A DNA stretch of 64,000 nucleotides, from the NCBI GenBank assembly GCA_022340465.1, contig JAJDNW010000044.1, positions 31,197 to 95,196 on the forward strand, in the 5' to 3' direction. Positions 35,886-44,028 of this stretch are shown piece after piece (positions within the stretch are counted from its first letter, which is position 1; each line of letters begins with the position of its first letter). Under the pieces are notes generated by a model. The model was not told where the DNA came from and searched no databases. It was given only the letters and a program-made list of their open reading frames with translations. Made by a program: the position numbers and the translations under genes. Origin of the DNA: Deltaproteobacteria bacterium (GTDB taxonomy: Bacteria > Desulfobacterota > Desulfobacteria > Desulfobacterales > B30-G6).

Positions 35886-38158
35886 TAATTATTCTCCTTG
35901 GATTTGCGGATCAGGGCGATGCCGGCCCAGGCGGCCAATATGACAACGGTAATTTCTCCCAATGTGTCCAGAGCTCTGAAGTCGACTATAATTACATTGA
36001 CGATGTTGCGGCCGTGGGCTGCCAGGTAGCTATTAGACTCGTAAAAAGCGGTCAGACTGCGATCCAATGGGGACTGATTAATGCCCATCAGCAGTGAAGT
36101 GATCAACACACCCACAGCAATACAGAGGCCCGCAGTCATAATGCGAAGCAGCAGCGGCCTATTTTTTGAGTTATTCAAGTAAGGCAGCCGTGGCAATACC
36201 AGGGAGACGATGATCACGGTAAGGGTCTCAACCATTAATTGCGTCAAGGCAAGGTCCGGCGCTCCACATATCAAAAAGATAAGGGCCACCCCAGCGCCCA
36301 CACCGCCCAAGCCACAGATAGCTGCCAGAGGCCTTTTGGCGGTCACCACCACTACGGTAGCGGTAAAAATAAACATAACCAAACCCGCAGCGGCGATGGG
36401 GCCGTCCAGCACGGGTCCGCTCAGAGCGGCTTTGGCGTTACCTATCCAGGGCCATGCGACGGCGGTTACCATGCAAATTACAATGACGGAGAGGTAAGCG
36501 GTCAGTGATCCGTTTTGCAGAACGCGGGTTAACATGTCAGCCGTTCGCATAAACAGGTCGAGGCATAATTGGTAGGTGCGCTGGGACGTGACAGGCAGTC
36601 GTTGCCTTAGCGTGCCGATCCAGATACGCATATGTTGTCGTGTCAAATAGATTAGTCCGCCCAGCGTCAGGGTAATGAGACTGAGCAGCAGCGGCGTGTT
36701 GAATCCGTGAAAGAGCTTCAGATGGATTTCCTCCCTGGCCGGATGAAAGGCCAGCACGGCGGGCTGAATCAGATTGGTGGAAACCCACCAGGGGAAAATG
36801 CCGAACAGGATGGTCAAACCGCCCATGATGCTAGGGCCGAATCGCATGGTCCAGGGTACCTCGCGGACCGCACCTAGAGCGTTCGGGCGCCTGCCGAAAA
36901 ATACGTCGAGTAGGATAGTACCGGCCACAGCGGTCATCAGTGCATTGGAAAGCAAGGCGATGGTGGTGGCAAAACCGGCATAGCCTATTTCGGTCAGCGC
37001 GCCCTTGTACATGATCTCCTTGCCGATAAATCCGAAAAACAGCGGGAAACCGGCCATGGACATGGTTGCAGCGGCAACGGCCAGAGTGGTCAGGGGCATG
37101 GCGCGCCAGAGTCCGCCGAGGCAATCTAAAAGGCGGGTGCCGGTTTGGTGGTCAATGCTGCCTGTAGCCAGAAAAAGGGAGGCCTTGTAGAGGGCGTGGA
37201 CTAGCAGAAAGGTGGTGGCTGCCGTAAGGGCCGGCGTTGTCTGACCGCCGAGGAACATGGTCAGGATGCCTAATGCCATCATGGTAGTGTACGCCAGGAC
37301 CCGTTTCAGGTCGGATGGGGCCACGGCCTGAATAGCGCCCCACAGGGCCGTGATGCCACCGATAACTACCAGGGTTGTCATCCACAGTCGCGTACCCCCC
37401 AAAAGCGGGTGAAAGCGCATCAACAGATAGACACCGGCCTTGACCATGGTGGCCGCGTGTAAAAAGGCGCTAACAGGTGTGGGAGCGCTCATGGCGTTGG
37501 GCAGCCAGAAATGAAAGGGGAACTGGGCCGACTTGGTCATGGCTCCCAACAATACAGCTGAAAAAATGGCAGGATACAAGGCGTGCTGACGTATGTGATC
37601 TCCGGCTGAAACCCAATGGCTGATGGTAAAAGAAGCACCTGCGGCTTTCAGCAGCAGAATGCCTATGAGCAGAGCCAGACCGCCGGCACTTGTGATCAAA
37701 ATGGCCTGACGGGCATTGTCGCGGGCGATTTCCGATTCATGATCGAACCCGATGAGCAGGTAAGAAAAGACCGTAGTGCCCTCCCAGAATATAAAGAGCA
37801 GCATTAAATTGTCAGATGTGACGATACCCAGCATGGAGATCATGAAGGCGTGCAGGAAAGCGAAATAGCGACCGATATGCGGATGGCCGGCCATGTACGA
37901 GCACGAGAAAAGACTGACAAAAAAACCGGCCCCGGTGACGATCAGACAAAAAAGCAGGCTCAGACCGTCGAGACGAAACCGCAGGTACAGGTCCAGGCTC
38001 GGTATCCAGGGCCATTGGACTTGAAACACCCGCCCGCGAGCCACTTCTGGCCAGAGACAGCAGAGGCCGATTAAGAGAAACAGCGGCACAGTGGTCATGA
38101 GCAAACCCAGGAGGCTAGTGCCAGCATCATGGTGGTTATTCGGTTTCGCAGGAGTCAT
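35885..38158 (-). CDS. mrpA: Mrp antiporter subunit A (NuoL-like)
   Basis: This 757-residue large subunit has a NuoL-like core of about fourteen helices with LLFIFWEGTTVFSYLLIGFDHE and TKSAQFPFHFWLPNAMSAPTPVSA, including the Lys and Glu used for ion transfer. The C-terminal region typical of MrpA follows, with MVETLTVIIVSLVLPRLP and an MbhE-like end FRALDTLGEITVVILAAWAG. It is the first antiporter gene and follows the universal stress gene by two bases. The complete mrp set exchanges cytoplasmic Na+ for H+, relevant in saline or alkaline settings. The ribosome site is weak, so it may depend on translation of the upstream gene. Confidence 0.94.
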   Translation of the reverse strand: MTPAKPNNHHDAGTSLLGLLMTTVPLFLLIGLCCLWPEVARGRVFQVQWPWIPSLDLYLRFRLDGLSLLFCLIVTGAGFFVSLFSCSYMAGHPHIGRYFAFLHAFMISMLGIVTSDNLMLLFIFWEGTTVFSYLLIGFDHESEIARDNARQAILITSAGGLALLIGILLLKAAGASFTISHWVSAGDHIRQHALYPAIFSAVLLGAMTKSAQFPFHFWLPNAMSAPTPVSAFLHAATMVKAGVYLLMRFHPLLGGTRLWMTTLVVIGGITALWGAIQAVAPSDLKRVLAYTTMMALGILTMFLGGQTTPALTAATTFLLVHALYKASLFLATGSIDHQTGTRLLDCLGGLWRAMPLTTLAVAAATMSMAGFPLFFGFIGKEIMYKGALTEIGYAGFATTIALLSNALMTAVAGTILLDVFFGRRPNALGAVREVPWTMRFGPSIMGGLTILFGIFPWWVSTNLIQPAVLAFHPAREEIHLKLFHGFNTPLLLSLITLTLGGLIYLTRQHMRIWIGTLRQRLPVTSQRTYQLCLDLFMRTADMLTRVLQNGSLTAYLSVIVICMVTAVAWPWIGNAKAALSGPVLDGPIAAAGLVMFIFTATVVVVTAKRPLAAICGLGGVGAGVALIFLICGAPDLALTQLMVETLTVIIVSLVLPRLPYLNNSKNRPLLLRIMTAGLCIAVGVLITSLLMGINQSPLDRSLTAFYESNSYLAAHGRNIVNVIIVDFRALDTLGEITVVILAAWAGIALIRKSKENN

Positions 38159-38160
38159 AA

Positions 38161-38991
38161 TTATTGAGACAGGAAAAGGGGCCGGTCGGCTGACTTGATG
38201 GTTTCCAGCACAGTATCACCTAGCAAACGCTGCAACAGGGCCCTGTTCACGCTGTTGCCCATGACAATGAGATCGGCGTTGCTTTCTTGGGCAAATGGCA
38301 GCAGGTTTAATCGTGCCTGGCCTTCCACAATTTCAGTTTCTACTTCAAAGCCGTGAGCCTCGCAGAATTCAGCGGCGTCTTTCAGTAGAAACGGTTCTCT
38401 TTCTCGCCCCTCTTTAAAATGCACGATGTGAAGGGTTACCCCAGGCCATGGGTTCAGATGGAGGAAATGACGAATGGCTTTGGCCGACTCCATGGAGCCG
38501 CTGTAGGCGATGAGCGCTTTTTTGATGGGCCGGTAGGTATCGGCGACGGCCAATATCGGTCGCACTCCTTGGGTCATTAATTTGATAATCGCCTTGTCCG
38601 GGTCTGAGGTAAAGCCGTAGTCGAAGATACTGCGCAGCCCGAATATGGTAATATCGTTATAGCGGGCCTCCGATACCATGGCGGTAAACGGATCTTTTTG
38701 CTCATACTCGATACGGCGACAAACCACCTGCTGCTCGCTGCAATGTGTTTTAAAGGCGGTAATGGCCTGTTCCGTCCCCTCCTTAGTGATCCGGGCTTTT
38801 CGTTCGCGCATGCGCTGAGCGTAGGCTCCCCCGCCCACAGGTACGGGACCCACGTTGTCTAGCTTGCGTGTATCCAATACAGTTACACCGGTTAGCTGGG
38901 CCTGGTGAAGATTTCCCAGTTCCGTTGCAATTTTAACGGCTACGGTTGTAAACGGTGTTCCACCTAATCCGACTAGAATTCGTTTAATCAT
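38161..38991 (-). CDS. Universal stress protein (tandem UspA type)
   Basis: This protein of about 276 residues has two UspA-like alpha/beta domains. The first begins MIKRILVGLGGTPFTTVAVK, and the second contains KKALIAYSGSMESAKAIRHF. The nucleotide-loop motif appears at the C-terminus as LIVMGNSVNRALLQRLLGDT, which fits the G-x2-G-x9-G-S/T pattern loosely. The start at 38991 has a CGGAGAA site and begins the fold directly; an upstream ATG would add 17 residues. It is the first gene of the mrp operon, ending two bases before mrpA, which suggests stress-linked control of Na+/H+ exchange. Confidence 0.85.
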   Translation of the reverse strand: MIKRILVGLGGTPFTTVAVKIATELGNLHQAQLTGVTVLDTRKLDNVGPVPVGGGAYAQRMRERKARITKEGTEQAITAFKTHCSEQQVVCRRIEYEQKDPFTAMVSEARYNDITIFGLRSIFDYGFTSDPDKAIIKLMTQGVRPILAVADTYRPIKKALIAYSGSMESAKAIRHFLHLNPWPGVTLHIVHFKEGREREPFLLKDAAEFCEAHGFEVETEIVEGQARLNLLPFAQESNADLIVMGNSVNRALLQRLLGDTVLETIKSADRPLFLSQ

Positions 38992-39042
38992 GCTTTGGTT
39001 CTCCGTTGGCAGGGCAGTATTCCGGCGGCACCGGGGACCCAT

Positions 39043-39598
39043 AATATTAAAAATTTGGTTATTGTCGCCCGATAACAGCTTTTGGCACTATAAATTTGCT
39101 CAAAAATTTATTGTGCGGACTTTTAGCATATATGTCAAGGGGATATCGGGCGATAAACGGGGATATATTGAACGCAATAATTTTGAGTAAAAGCTTTATT
39201 GCCTGCATTTATGGTTTCCTCTTCCCGAAGAAGCCTATGAAATTTAATTTGTGGGAAATTAGGTGATTACATCACCGCCGGCGATTCTCAAAACAGAAGA
39301 CCTTTCATGGTAGAATTTATCTACAAAGGCGGATCAAATCTTATTTGAGGGGGCGAACGTCCGTGCTTACCCCGTAAAACCTGGTGTTTCTTTTGTTTCA
39401 CCGGATCGGCTCGATTGCGCTTGCTTCAAACCAATTGCCTCCTCCGGGCCCCGCAGGGTAAAATTATTCCCTGCGTCCTCTGCGGGCTCTGCGAGAGAAA
39501 AAGCCGCCTCTGACCTCTGCCTTCTGACTTCTGCGTCCTCTACGTTCTCTAACGAAGTGGACGAGAGATACAACAGTAAACGCCTATCCCGGCAGTCC
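39043..39598. other. Regulatory and repeat-bearing gap upstream of the usp-mrp operon
   Basis: No gene is seen in 556 bases. The part near the operon (39043-39200) is AT-rich and holds a 10-bp inverted pair, tcgcccgata at 39065-39074 and tatcgggcga at 39144-39153, which brackets a candidate promoter. The distal part carries repeat modules: a gtaaaacctggtgtttcttt copy (about 39374-39393) and gacctctgccttctgacttc (39511-39530). Confidence 0.5.
39109..39138 (-). promoter_or_regulatory. Possible promoter of the usp-mrp operon
   Basis: On the minus strand TTGACA (39138-39133) is followed after 18 bases by ACAATA (39114-39109), about 115 bases upstream of the universal stress gene. It lies between the two arms of a 10-bp inverted repeat. 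The -10 element is not ideal. Confidence 0.3.
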
Positions 39599-40621
39599 TT
39601 ACTCCAGCCGCATCCGGGCGACGATCTTCTCCAACTCCCCGGACTTGCGCATGGCTTCGATCTCCTTGCGGAGCCTGGCGGCGTCGGCCTGGCCCGCAGC
39701 GGCCACGATAAACCGCATGGGCTCGTCCCGGAAGACGGCACTGTCGGCGGCTGTCAGGTGATTGACCCGCATGATGCCCTTCAGCGTGTCCACGTATTTC
39801 TGGCCGCGCTCGGAGTAGCTTTTCAGGCCATCGGCCAAAACCATCGAGCGCAGCGGTTTGCCGGCTGCCCGGAGGTCGGCCCGCAGGCGGCGAAACTCCT
39901 CGTAGGCCGGATGGGAGCTTAAATTGATGATGTAGCCGCGGACGCTGTCAAAGGGCCAGTCGTAGGCGGCGATGCGGTGGTCGCCCAGCTCCTTGCGCTG
40001 CTGCTCCGGGACGAGCCCCTTGCCGCCGTAGGTCCACTGGCCGAAAAGGGCGTTGCCCTTGGCGGCAAAGCGCGAGGTGCCGTATCCGCTCTCATAGGCC
40101 GCCTGCCCCAGTACCAGGCCGTTGGGGACTACGTCCAACTTGTACAAGGCCTCGGCAATGATCCCGCGCAGGGCCGCGGTACCGGCTATCTGCTGCGCCT
40201 TGTCCCGGTCGGCGATGCGCAGGACAATTGCGATCTCGCGCAGCCAGGCATCGTCCTCGGCAGGCAGCCGTCCCCCCTGCGCAAGGGTCGCGTCCATCCC
40301 CTGCAACCTTTCGCGCCGATCCAAAATCATGGCGTTGGCATGCACGGCCAGCGGCAGCATAAGCCGATAAAAAATTCCTTTTTTCTGCGGTACGGGCATG
40401 TTGGCGGCGTTTTTCTGCCACTGAGGCGAGATACCGGTGATCATCGCCCTCGGGACCAGGACCTGCTCCCCTTCCTCGACTTTGCCCCACCACTTCTCCG
40501 CCTTTAGCCAGGCGACGGTGTCATCCGGTCCGGACAGGACGATCACCTCCTGGGCCCATATGGGCGTTGCCATTCCAAAAAGAACCACCACCACGACCAA
40601 CAGTCTGAATCGGGCTCGCAT
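39599..40621 (-). CDS. Bax-like exported glucosaminidase domain protein
   Basis: This protein of about 340 residues has a signal peptide (MRARFRLLVVVVVLFGMATPIWA) and a glucosaminidase domain of the Bax/FlgJ kind. The catalytic Glu lies in LGQAAYESGYGTSRFA, followed by GNALFGQWTYGGKGLVP and a Tyr/Asp-rich WPFDSVRGYIINLSSHPAYEEFR. Such enzymes cut N-acetylglucosamine bonds in peptidoglycan in the periplasm. The ATG at 40621 has a GGAGG site eight bases ahead. The C-terminal helix is charged, with KEIEAMRKSGELEKIVARM. The gene stands alone between repeat-rich gaps. Confidence 0.85.
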   Translation of the reverse strand: MRARFRLLVVVVVLFGMATPIWAQEVIVLSGPDDTVAWLKAEKWWGKVEEGEQVLVPRAMITGISPQWQKNAANMPVPQKKGIFYRLMLPLAVHANAMILDRRERLQGMDATLAQGGRLPAEDDAWLREIAIVLRIADRDKAQQIAGTAALRGIIAEALYKLDVVPNGLVLGQAAYESGYGTSRFAAKGNALFGQWTYGGKGLVPEQQRKELGDHRIAAYDWPFDSVRGYIINLSSHPAYEEFRRLRADLRAAGKPLRSMVLADGLKSYSERGQKYVDTLKGIMRVNHLTAADSAVFRDEPMRFIVAAAGQADAARLRKEIEAMRKSGELEKIVARMRLE

Positions 40622-40728
40622 CAAATTTTCCTCCTCATGTCATATGTTTTTAGGTTTGTTGCGTTCGTTGCGTTTGTTGAGTCCGCTAACCCAAATAACC
40701 CAATAACCCCTCTAACCCAAGTAACCCC

Positions 40729-41574
40729 CTACCCCAACGCCCGCAGGCGATAGGTAGGTCCGAGCCCGGCGGGCGCATCGTCCGGCACCCCGGCGCTCAC
40801 GCCCGTTTCGATCCAGGCGGCGTCTATGCCGAAGGCGCGCGCCCCCGCGATGTCAGTTTCCATCTGATCGCCCACCATGACCATGCGCCGGCTCCCGCTG
40901 CGGGAAAGAGCCTCCCGAAACAACCCGGGACCCGGCTTTCCCAGGCCGGCGAACGCAAGATCGCTACGGTTAGGATACCGCAGGCCGAGGGCGCCTTCGA
41001 ACAGCCGCGCGATGCTGCCGGCTCCGAAACCGTAGGCGCCGTCCCCCTTGGGATAGATGAGGTCCGGGTTGGGCAGGACGAGATGCACCTGCCGCCCGCC
41101 GTCAATTGCCCGGCAAATGGATGTCAGGACGGCGTCCAGGACGTCAATGGAGGGGACCCCGGCTTCGTCGGCGCAGACCAGCACCTCCAGGTCCTCGCCG
41201 GGGGCCACGATGTTGCCGCCGGCATCTTCGGCATAACGGACGCTGTCCGGCGTTCCCAGGACCACACACCGTTTGCCCGCAAGCGCGTGCTCCTGGAAAA
41301 AGTGCTCGAGCAGCGAACCGGACGTGATGATCCGTTCGGGCGGCACGGACAGGCCGCAGGACCGGTATTTGGCCGCCGCCGTGGCAGGCAGCCGCGACGC
41401 GTCGTTGGTGAGAATGTAGTAGGGCTTTTTCTCCCGGTTCAGCCGTTCCACCAGTTCGACGGCACCCGGCAGCGCTCCCGACGAATGCAGCAGCACGCCG
41501 TAGGCATCGAAAAGCAGCACCTCGTAATGCTCCCACAAAAATGTCAGGGTGGTTTCCTCGGCTGCACGCGTCAT
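40729..41574 (-). CDS. HAD-superfamily hydrolase, class IIA
   Basis: This 281-residue HAD phosphatase has motif I LLFDAYGVLLHS (Asp nucleophile, with Tyr in place of the usual second Asp+2 residue), motif II ILTNDAS and a large IIA cap. The motif III Lys is in LGKPGPGLFREAL, and motif IV is MVMVGDQMETDIAGARAFG. NagD-like members act on nucleotide or sugar phosphates. The D-x-Y-G form of motif I, where the general acid Asp is replaced, is seen in some TIGR01459-type members and may weaken phosphatase activity. It is transcribed alone; no partner gene suggests a substrate. Confidence 0.85.
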   Translation of the reverse strand: MTRAAEETTLTFLWEHYEVLLFDAYGVLLHSSGALPGAVELVERLNREKKPYYILTNDASRLPATAAAKYRSCGLSVPPERIITSGSLLEHFFQEHALAGKRCVVLGTPDSVRYAEDAGGNIVAPGEDLEVLVCADEAGVPSIDVLDAVLTSICRAIDGGRQVHLVLPNPDLIYPKGDGAYGFGAGSIARLFEGALGLRYPNRSDLAFAGLGKPGPGLFREALSRSGSRRMVMVGDQMETDIAGARAFGIDAAWIETGVSAGVPDDAPAGLGPTYRLRALG

Positions 41575-41923
41575 ACGGGAAGACCTTCAAAATTAGATTG
41601 TTGCGTTCATAAGGATCCGAGGGCAAGACCTCAGAAGTCAGAAATCAGAGATCGGAGATCGGGTCAGCGGTCGGAAGCTTAAAGCAAGGGCTATTGAACC
41701 GCCCGCTACGCTCGAGACGCAAAGGTCGCAAAAAACCCCTTTTTGTCGGATCGGGTGATTGCCGACCTCTGATCTCTGGTCGCTGGTTTCCCCTTGGCCC
41801 CTGATTCTTTTAGGTATAAATAATCTCCCTTCCCTCGACAAGCGTTATTTTAGATTTATATTGGTTAGATATGACACAATGTGGCAATTTCACAACCCTA
41901 TCTACCCAAAACAGGTGAACCGC
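41575..41923. repeat. Intergenic repeat mosaic upstream of msrAB
   Basis: No gene is seen. It contains tcagagatcggagatcgg (41644-41661), ggaagcttaaagcaaggg (41673-41690), gctattgaaccgcccgct (41689-41706) and gacctctgatctctggtcgc (41763-41782), all matching modules elsewhere in the window. A short tract cacaatgtggc (41876-41886) lies near the gene start and resembles the complement of the sequence near 16941. Confidence 0.55.
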
Positions 41924-42967
41924 ATGGAAAAAGCAGACAACACCGTCCAATCGTCGCCGGCCGCAACCGCCTCGGCCGTTTTTGCCGGCGGATGCTTCTG
42001 GTGCACGGAGTCCGATTTCGAAAAGGTGGCGGGCGTCATCGAGGTCGTCTCCGGATACACCGGCGGCCACGTGGAAAACCCCGCCTACGAACTGGTGTCG
42101 ACCGGAACCACCGGGCACGTCGAGGCCGTGAAAGTGATCTACGATCCTGCCGTCATATCGTACGAAGCCCTGCTGGAGGTGTTCTGGCGACACGTGGACC
42201 CCACCGACCCCGGCGGACAGTTCGTGGACCGGGGCAGCCAGTACGTCAGCGCCATCTTTTACGCCGACGAACGGGAAAGGCGCCTGGCCGAGGCTTCCAG
42301 GCGGCAGCTGGAGGAATCTGGCCGCTTCCAAAAAGCCGTGGCCACGCAGATCGAGCCGTTAACCGCCTTTTACCCGGCCGAAGACTACCACCAAAAATAC
42401 CACAAAAAAAACCCCAAGCGCTACCATTGGTACCGGTCGGGGTCGGGGCGCGACGCATTTTTAAAAAGGGTCTGGCGTGACAGGAATGCCGGCGGCCGGT
42501 CAACGGCCGACAATGCCGGGGGCACGCCAGCCTACCCGAAGCCGGACGAGGCCGAACTGAAGAAAAGGCTGACCCCGCTGCAGTACAAGGTCGCCCGCGA
42601 AAACGGCACCGAACCGCCCTTTGACAATGCCTTCTGGGACAACAAGGCGGCCGGTATTTATGCGGACATCGCCAGCGGGGAGCCCCTGTTCAGTTCCACG
42701 GACAAATTCGACTCCGGCACGGGGTGGCCCAGCTTTACCCGACCGCTGGAGCCTGCAAACATCGTGGAGGTCACGGACCGCAGCCTCTTCACGGTCAGAA
42801 CCGAGGTCCGCAGCCGTCACGGGGACAGCCACCTTGGGCATGTGTTCAACGACGGGCCGGCCCCCACCGGCCTGCGCTACTGCCTCAACAGCGCCGCCCT
42901 CAGGTTTGTCCCCGTCGAAGACCTGGAAAAGGAAGGCTACGGCCAATACAAGGCGCTCTTTGAATAG
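41924..42967 (+). CDS. msrAB: Bifunctional methionine sulfoxide reductase MsrA-MsrB
   Basis: This fused enzyme of about 347 residues repairs both stereoisomers of methionine sulfoxide. The MsrA domain (about 1-180) shows the catalytic GGCFWCTE with Cys24, and YAMIGYA-like SGYTGG and [11 protein letters not shown] segments. The MsrB domain (about 205-347) shows [22 protein letters not shown] and the catalytic [11 protein letters not shown] with Cys320. The four zinc Cys of many MsrB proteins are absent, as in the PilB/streptococcal fusions. The ATG at 41924 with an AGGTGA site is preferred to an upstream start that would add 55 unrelated residues. No signal peptide is seen, so it is cytoplasmic. 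A small exported TGA-containing protein gene follows 57 bases later. Confidence 0.93.
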   Translation: MEKADNTVQSSPAATASAVFAGGCFWCTESDFEKVAGVIEVVSGYTGGHVENPAYELVSTGTTGHVEAVKVIYDPAVISYEALLEVFWRHVDPTDPGGQFVDRGSQYVSAIFYADERERRLAEASRRQLEESGRFQKAVATQIEPLTAFYPAEDYHQKYHKKNPKRYHWYRSGSGRDAFLKRVWRDRNAGGRSTADNAGGTPAYPKPDEAELKKRLTPLQYKVARENGTEPPFDNAFWDNKAAGIYADIASGEPLFSSTDKFDSGTGWPSFTRPLEPANIVEVTDRSLFTVRTEVRSRHGDSHLGHVFNDGPAPTGLRYCLNSAALRFVPVEDLEKEGYGQYKALFE

Positions 42968-43024
42968 ATCCGCATACCGCTCCAAGGTTGAACGGCAGAG
43001 GGCACAAATCAAAGGAGATGAAGC

Positions 43025-43315
43025 ATGCAGCGAATTGGAATCATTGGTTTGCTCGCGCTGCTGGCGATCGTAACGGCTCTGCAGGCCATGTCGGCGGCGC
43101 AGGCGGAAAACGCCGCCCAGGCAACCTTTTACGTTCACTGATACAGCGTCGGCAAAGCAGCCCTGGAAGGGCTCGACGGCGTTATCAGGGTCACCACGGG
43201 TTTCAGGGATGCCAAGGAGATCGACACCGTGGCCTACGACCCGGAAAAGGTGACCCTGCAGCAGATGATCGAAACGCTCAAGGAAGCCGGCACCTATCGG
43301 GGGCTGGCCGAATGA
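43025..43315 (+). CDS. Candidate selenoprotein: exported heavy-metal-associated (MerP-like) domain protein with in-frame TGA
   Basis: Reading through TGA at 43139-43141 gives a 96-residue protein with an intact start (AAAGGAG ribosome site), a signal peptide (about residues 1-27, ending MSAAQA) and a complete HMA/MerP-like ferredoxin fold. ATFYVH is followed by the TGA residue U39 and YSVGKAALEGLDGV, then RDAKEIDTVAYDPEKVTLQQ and MIETLKEAGTY. U39 aligns with the second Cys of the MerP CxxC metal site; the first is replaced by Tyr. A hairpin with loop GGA lies 23 bases after the TGA. The gene would be lost by standard gene calling. It follows the methionine sulfoxide reductase gene, suggesting a redox or metal-handling role in the periplasm. 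Decoding as selenocysteine is inferred; a nonsense mutation is the alternative. Confidence 0.7.
43148..43177 (+). promoter_or_regulatory. SECIS-like element after the TGA of the HMA gene
   Basis: An apical stem agccct (43159-43164) / agggct (43168-43173) closes loop gga. A lower stem gtcg (43148-43151) / cgac (43174-43177) brackets it with a seven-base bulge. The loop starts 23 bases after the TGA and begins with GG, which fits the bacterial SECIS pattern (G in the first two loop bases, 16-37 bases from UGA). Confidence 0.55.
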
Positions 43316-44028
43316 AGCGACAGGGCTGAGTGACGAGGCGGGCGTAGGAAGCATTGAGCAAAAGCAATCACCGCAATCCCCCCATTCGCAATCCACAATC
43401 CCTTAATGCCTTAATTTTCTATCACTTGACCACTTATTTCTGCTCTCCGATCTCTGACTTCTGACCTCCGACCTCTGACCTCCGACCTCTATGGTTTTCC
43501 CCCCGACCCCTCGAATCCTTGTCCCTTGGTTCCGTAAACCCCAACGTTTCAAAAGGCTGAGGGCTTCAGAGTCAAGGCGTCTGATGGTGACGTCGTAGTT
43601 CGTTACGTCAAACCCTCAGCAATAAAGGCGCCGCAGGCGCTGCTCGTAGAGCCTGAAGTTCTCAGGCGCTCCCGGCTTGTCGGGCGTAGCGGAAAGCGAA
43701 GCCTTAAGGCTAAACGACATGGCAAAACAGACAATATCCTTGGAATGCACCGGTGGTTCTATCCAGAAATTTGCAATGTACTTATGAATTTGGATATCAT
43801 CACAAAACATTATCTATTCTCTGCCGTGCTATTTATGCAACCTTAGGGTTTATTAACGGATCGTATGTCCTTCCGGAGGCTTTTGCCCAGGGCAGTTTGT
43901 TCATTTATCTGATGTCGATATTTGAGTTATTTATGTATTTATGAACGTCCCTCAATTCCTCAATTCCCTAATCCGTAAAAGCCAGCATAATACTATCGAA
44001 TATCAAAATATTAAATTATTTCAAATGT
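43316..44028. repeat. Large repeat-filled intergenic region
   Basis: No convincing gene is seen in about 700 bases. It holds aattgca/aatccacaatccc tracts (near 43386), a tandem run of ctgacctccgacctctgacc (43463-43482, with the gacctc unit several times), and a copy of the gctgagggcttcagagtcaa repeat (43556-43575). After it comes a segment with a 64-codon minus-strand frame (43810-43616) that has no recognisable domain and looks repeat-derived. The AT-rich end (43740-44028) leads to the PAS-LuxR gene stop. Confidence 0.5.

Noticed and set aside
39083..39100. Sigma-54-like box near the usp gene (tggcac followed by ttgc)
   Set aside because: The GG to GC spacing is 12 bases instead of the required 10, so it does not fit a sigma-54 promoter.
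43616..43810. 64-codon minus-strand frame as a real protein
   Set aside because: It lies within repeat-type sequence, lacks a ribosome site and shows no domain; it may be repeat-derived.
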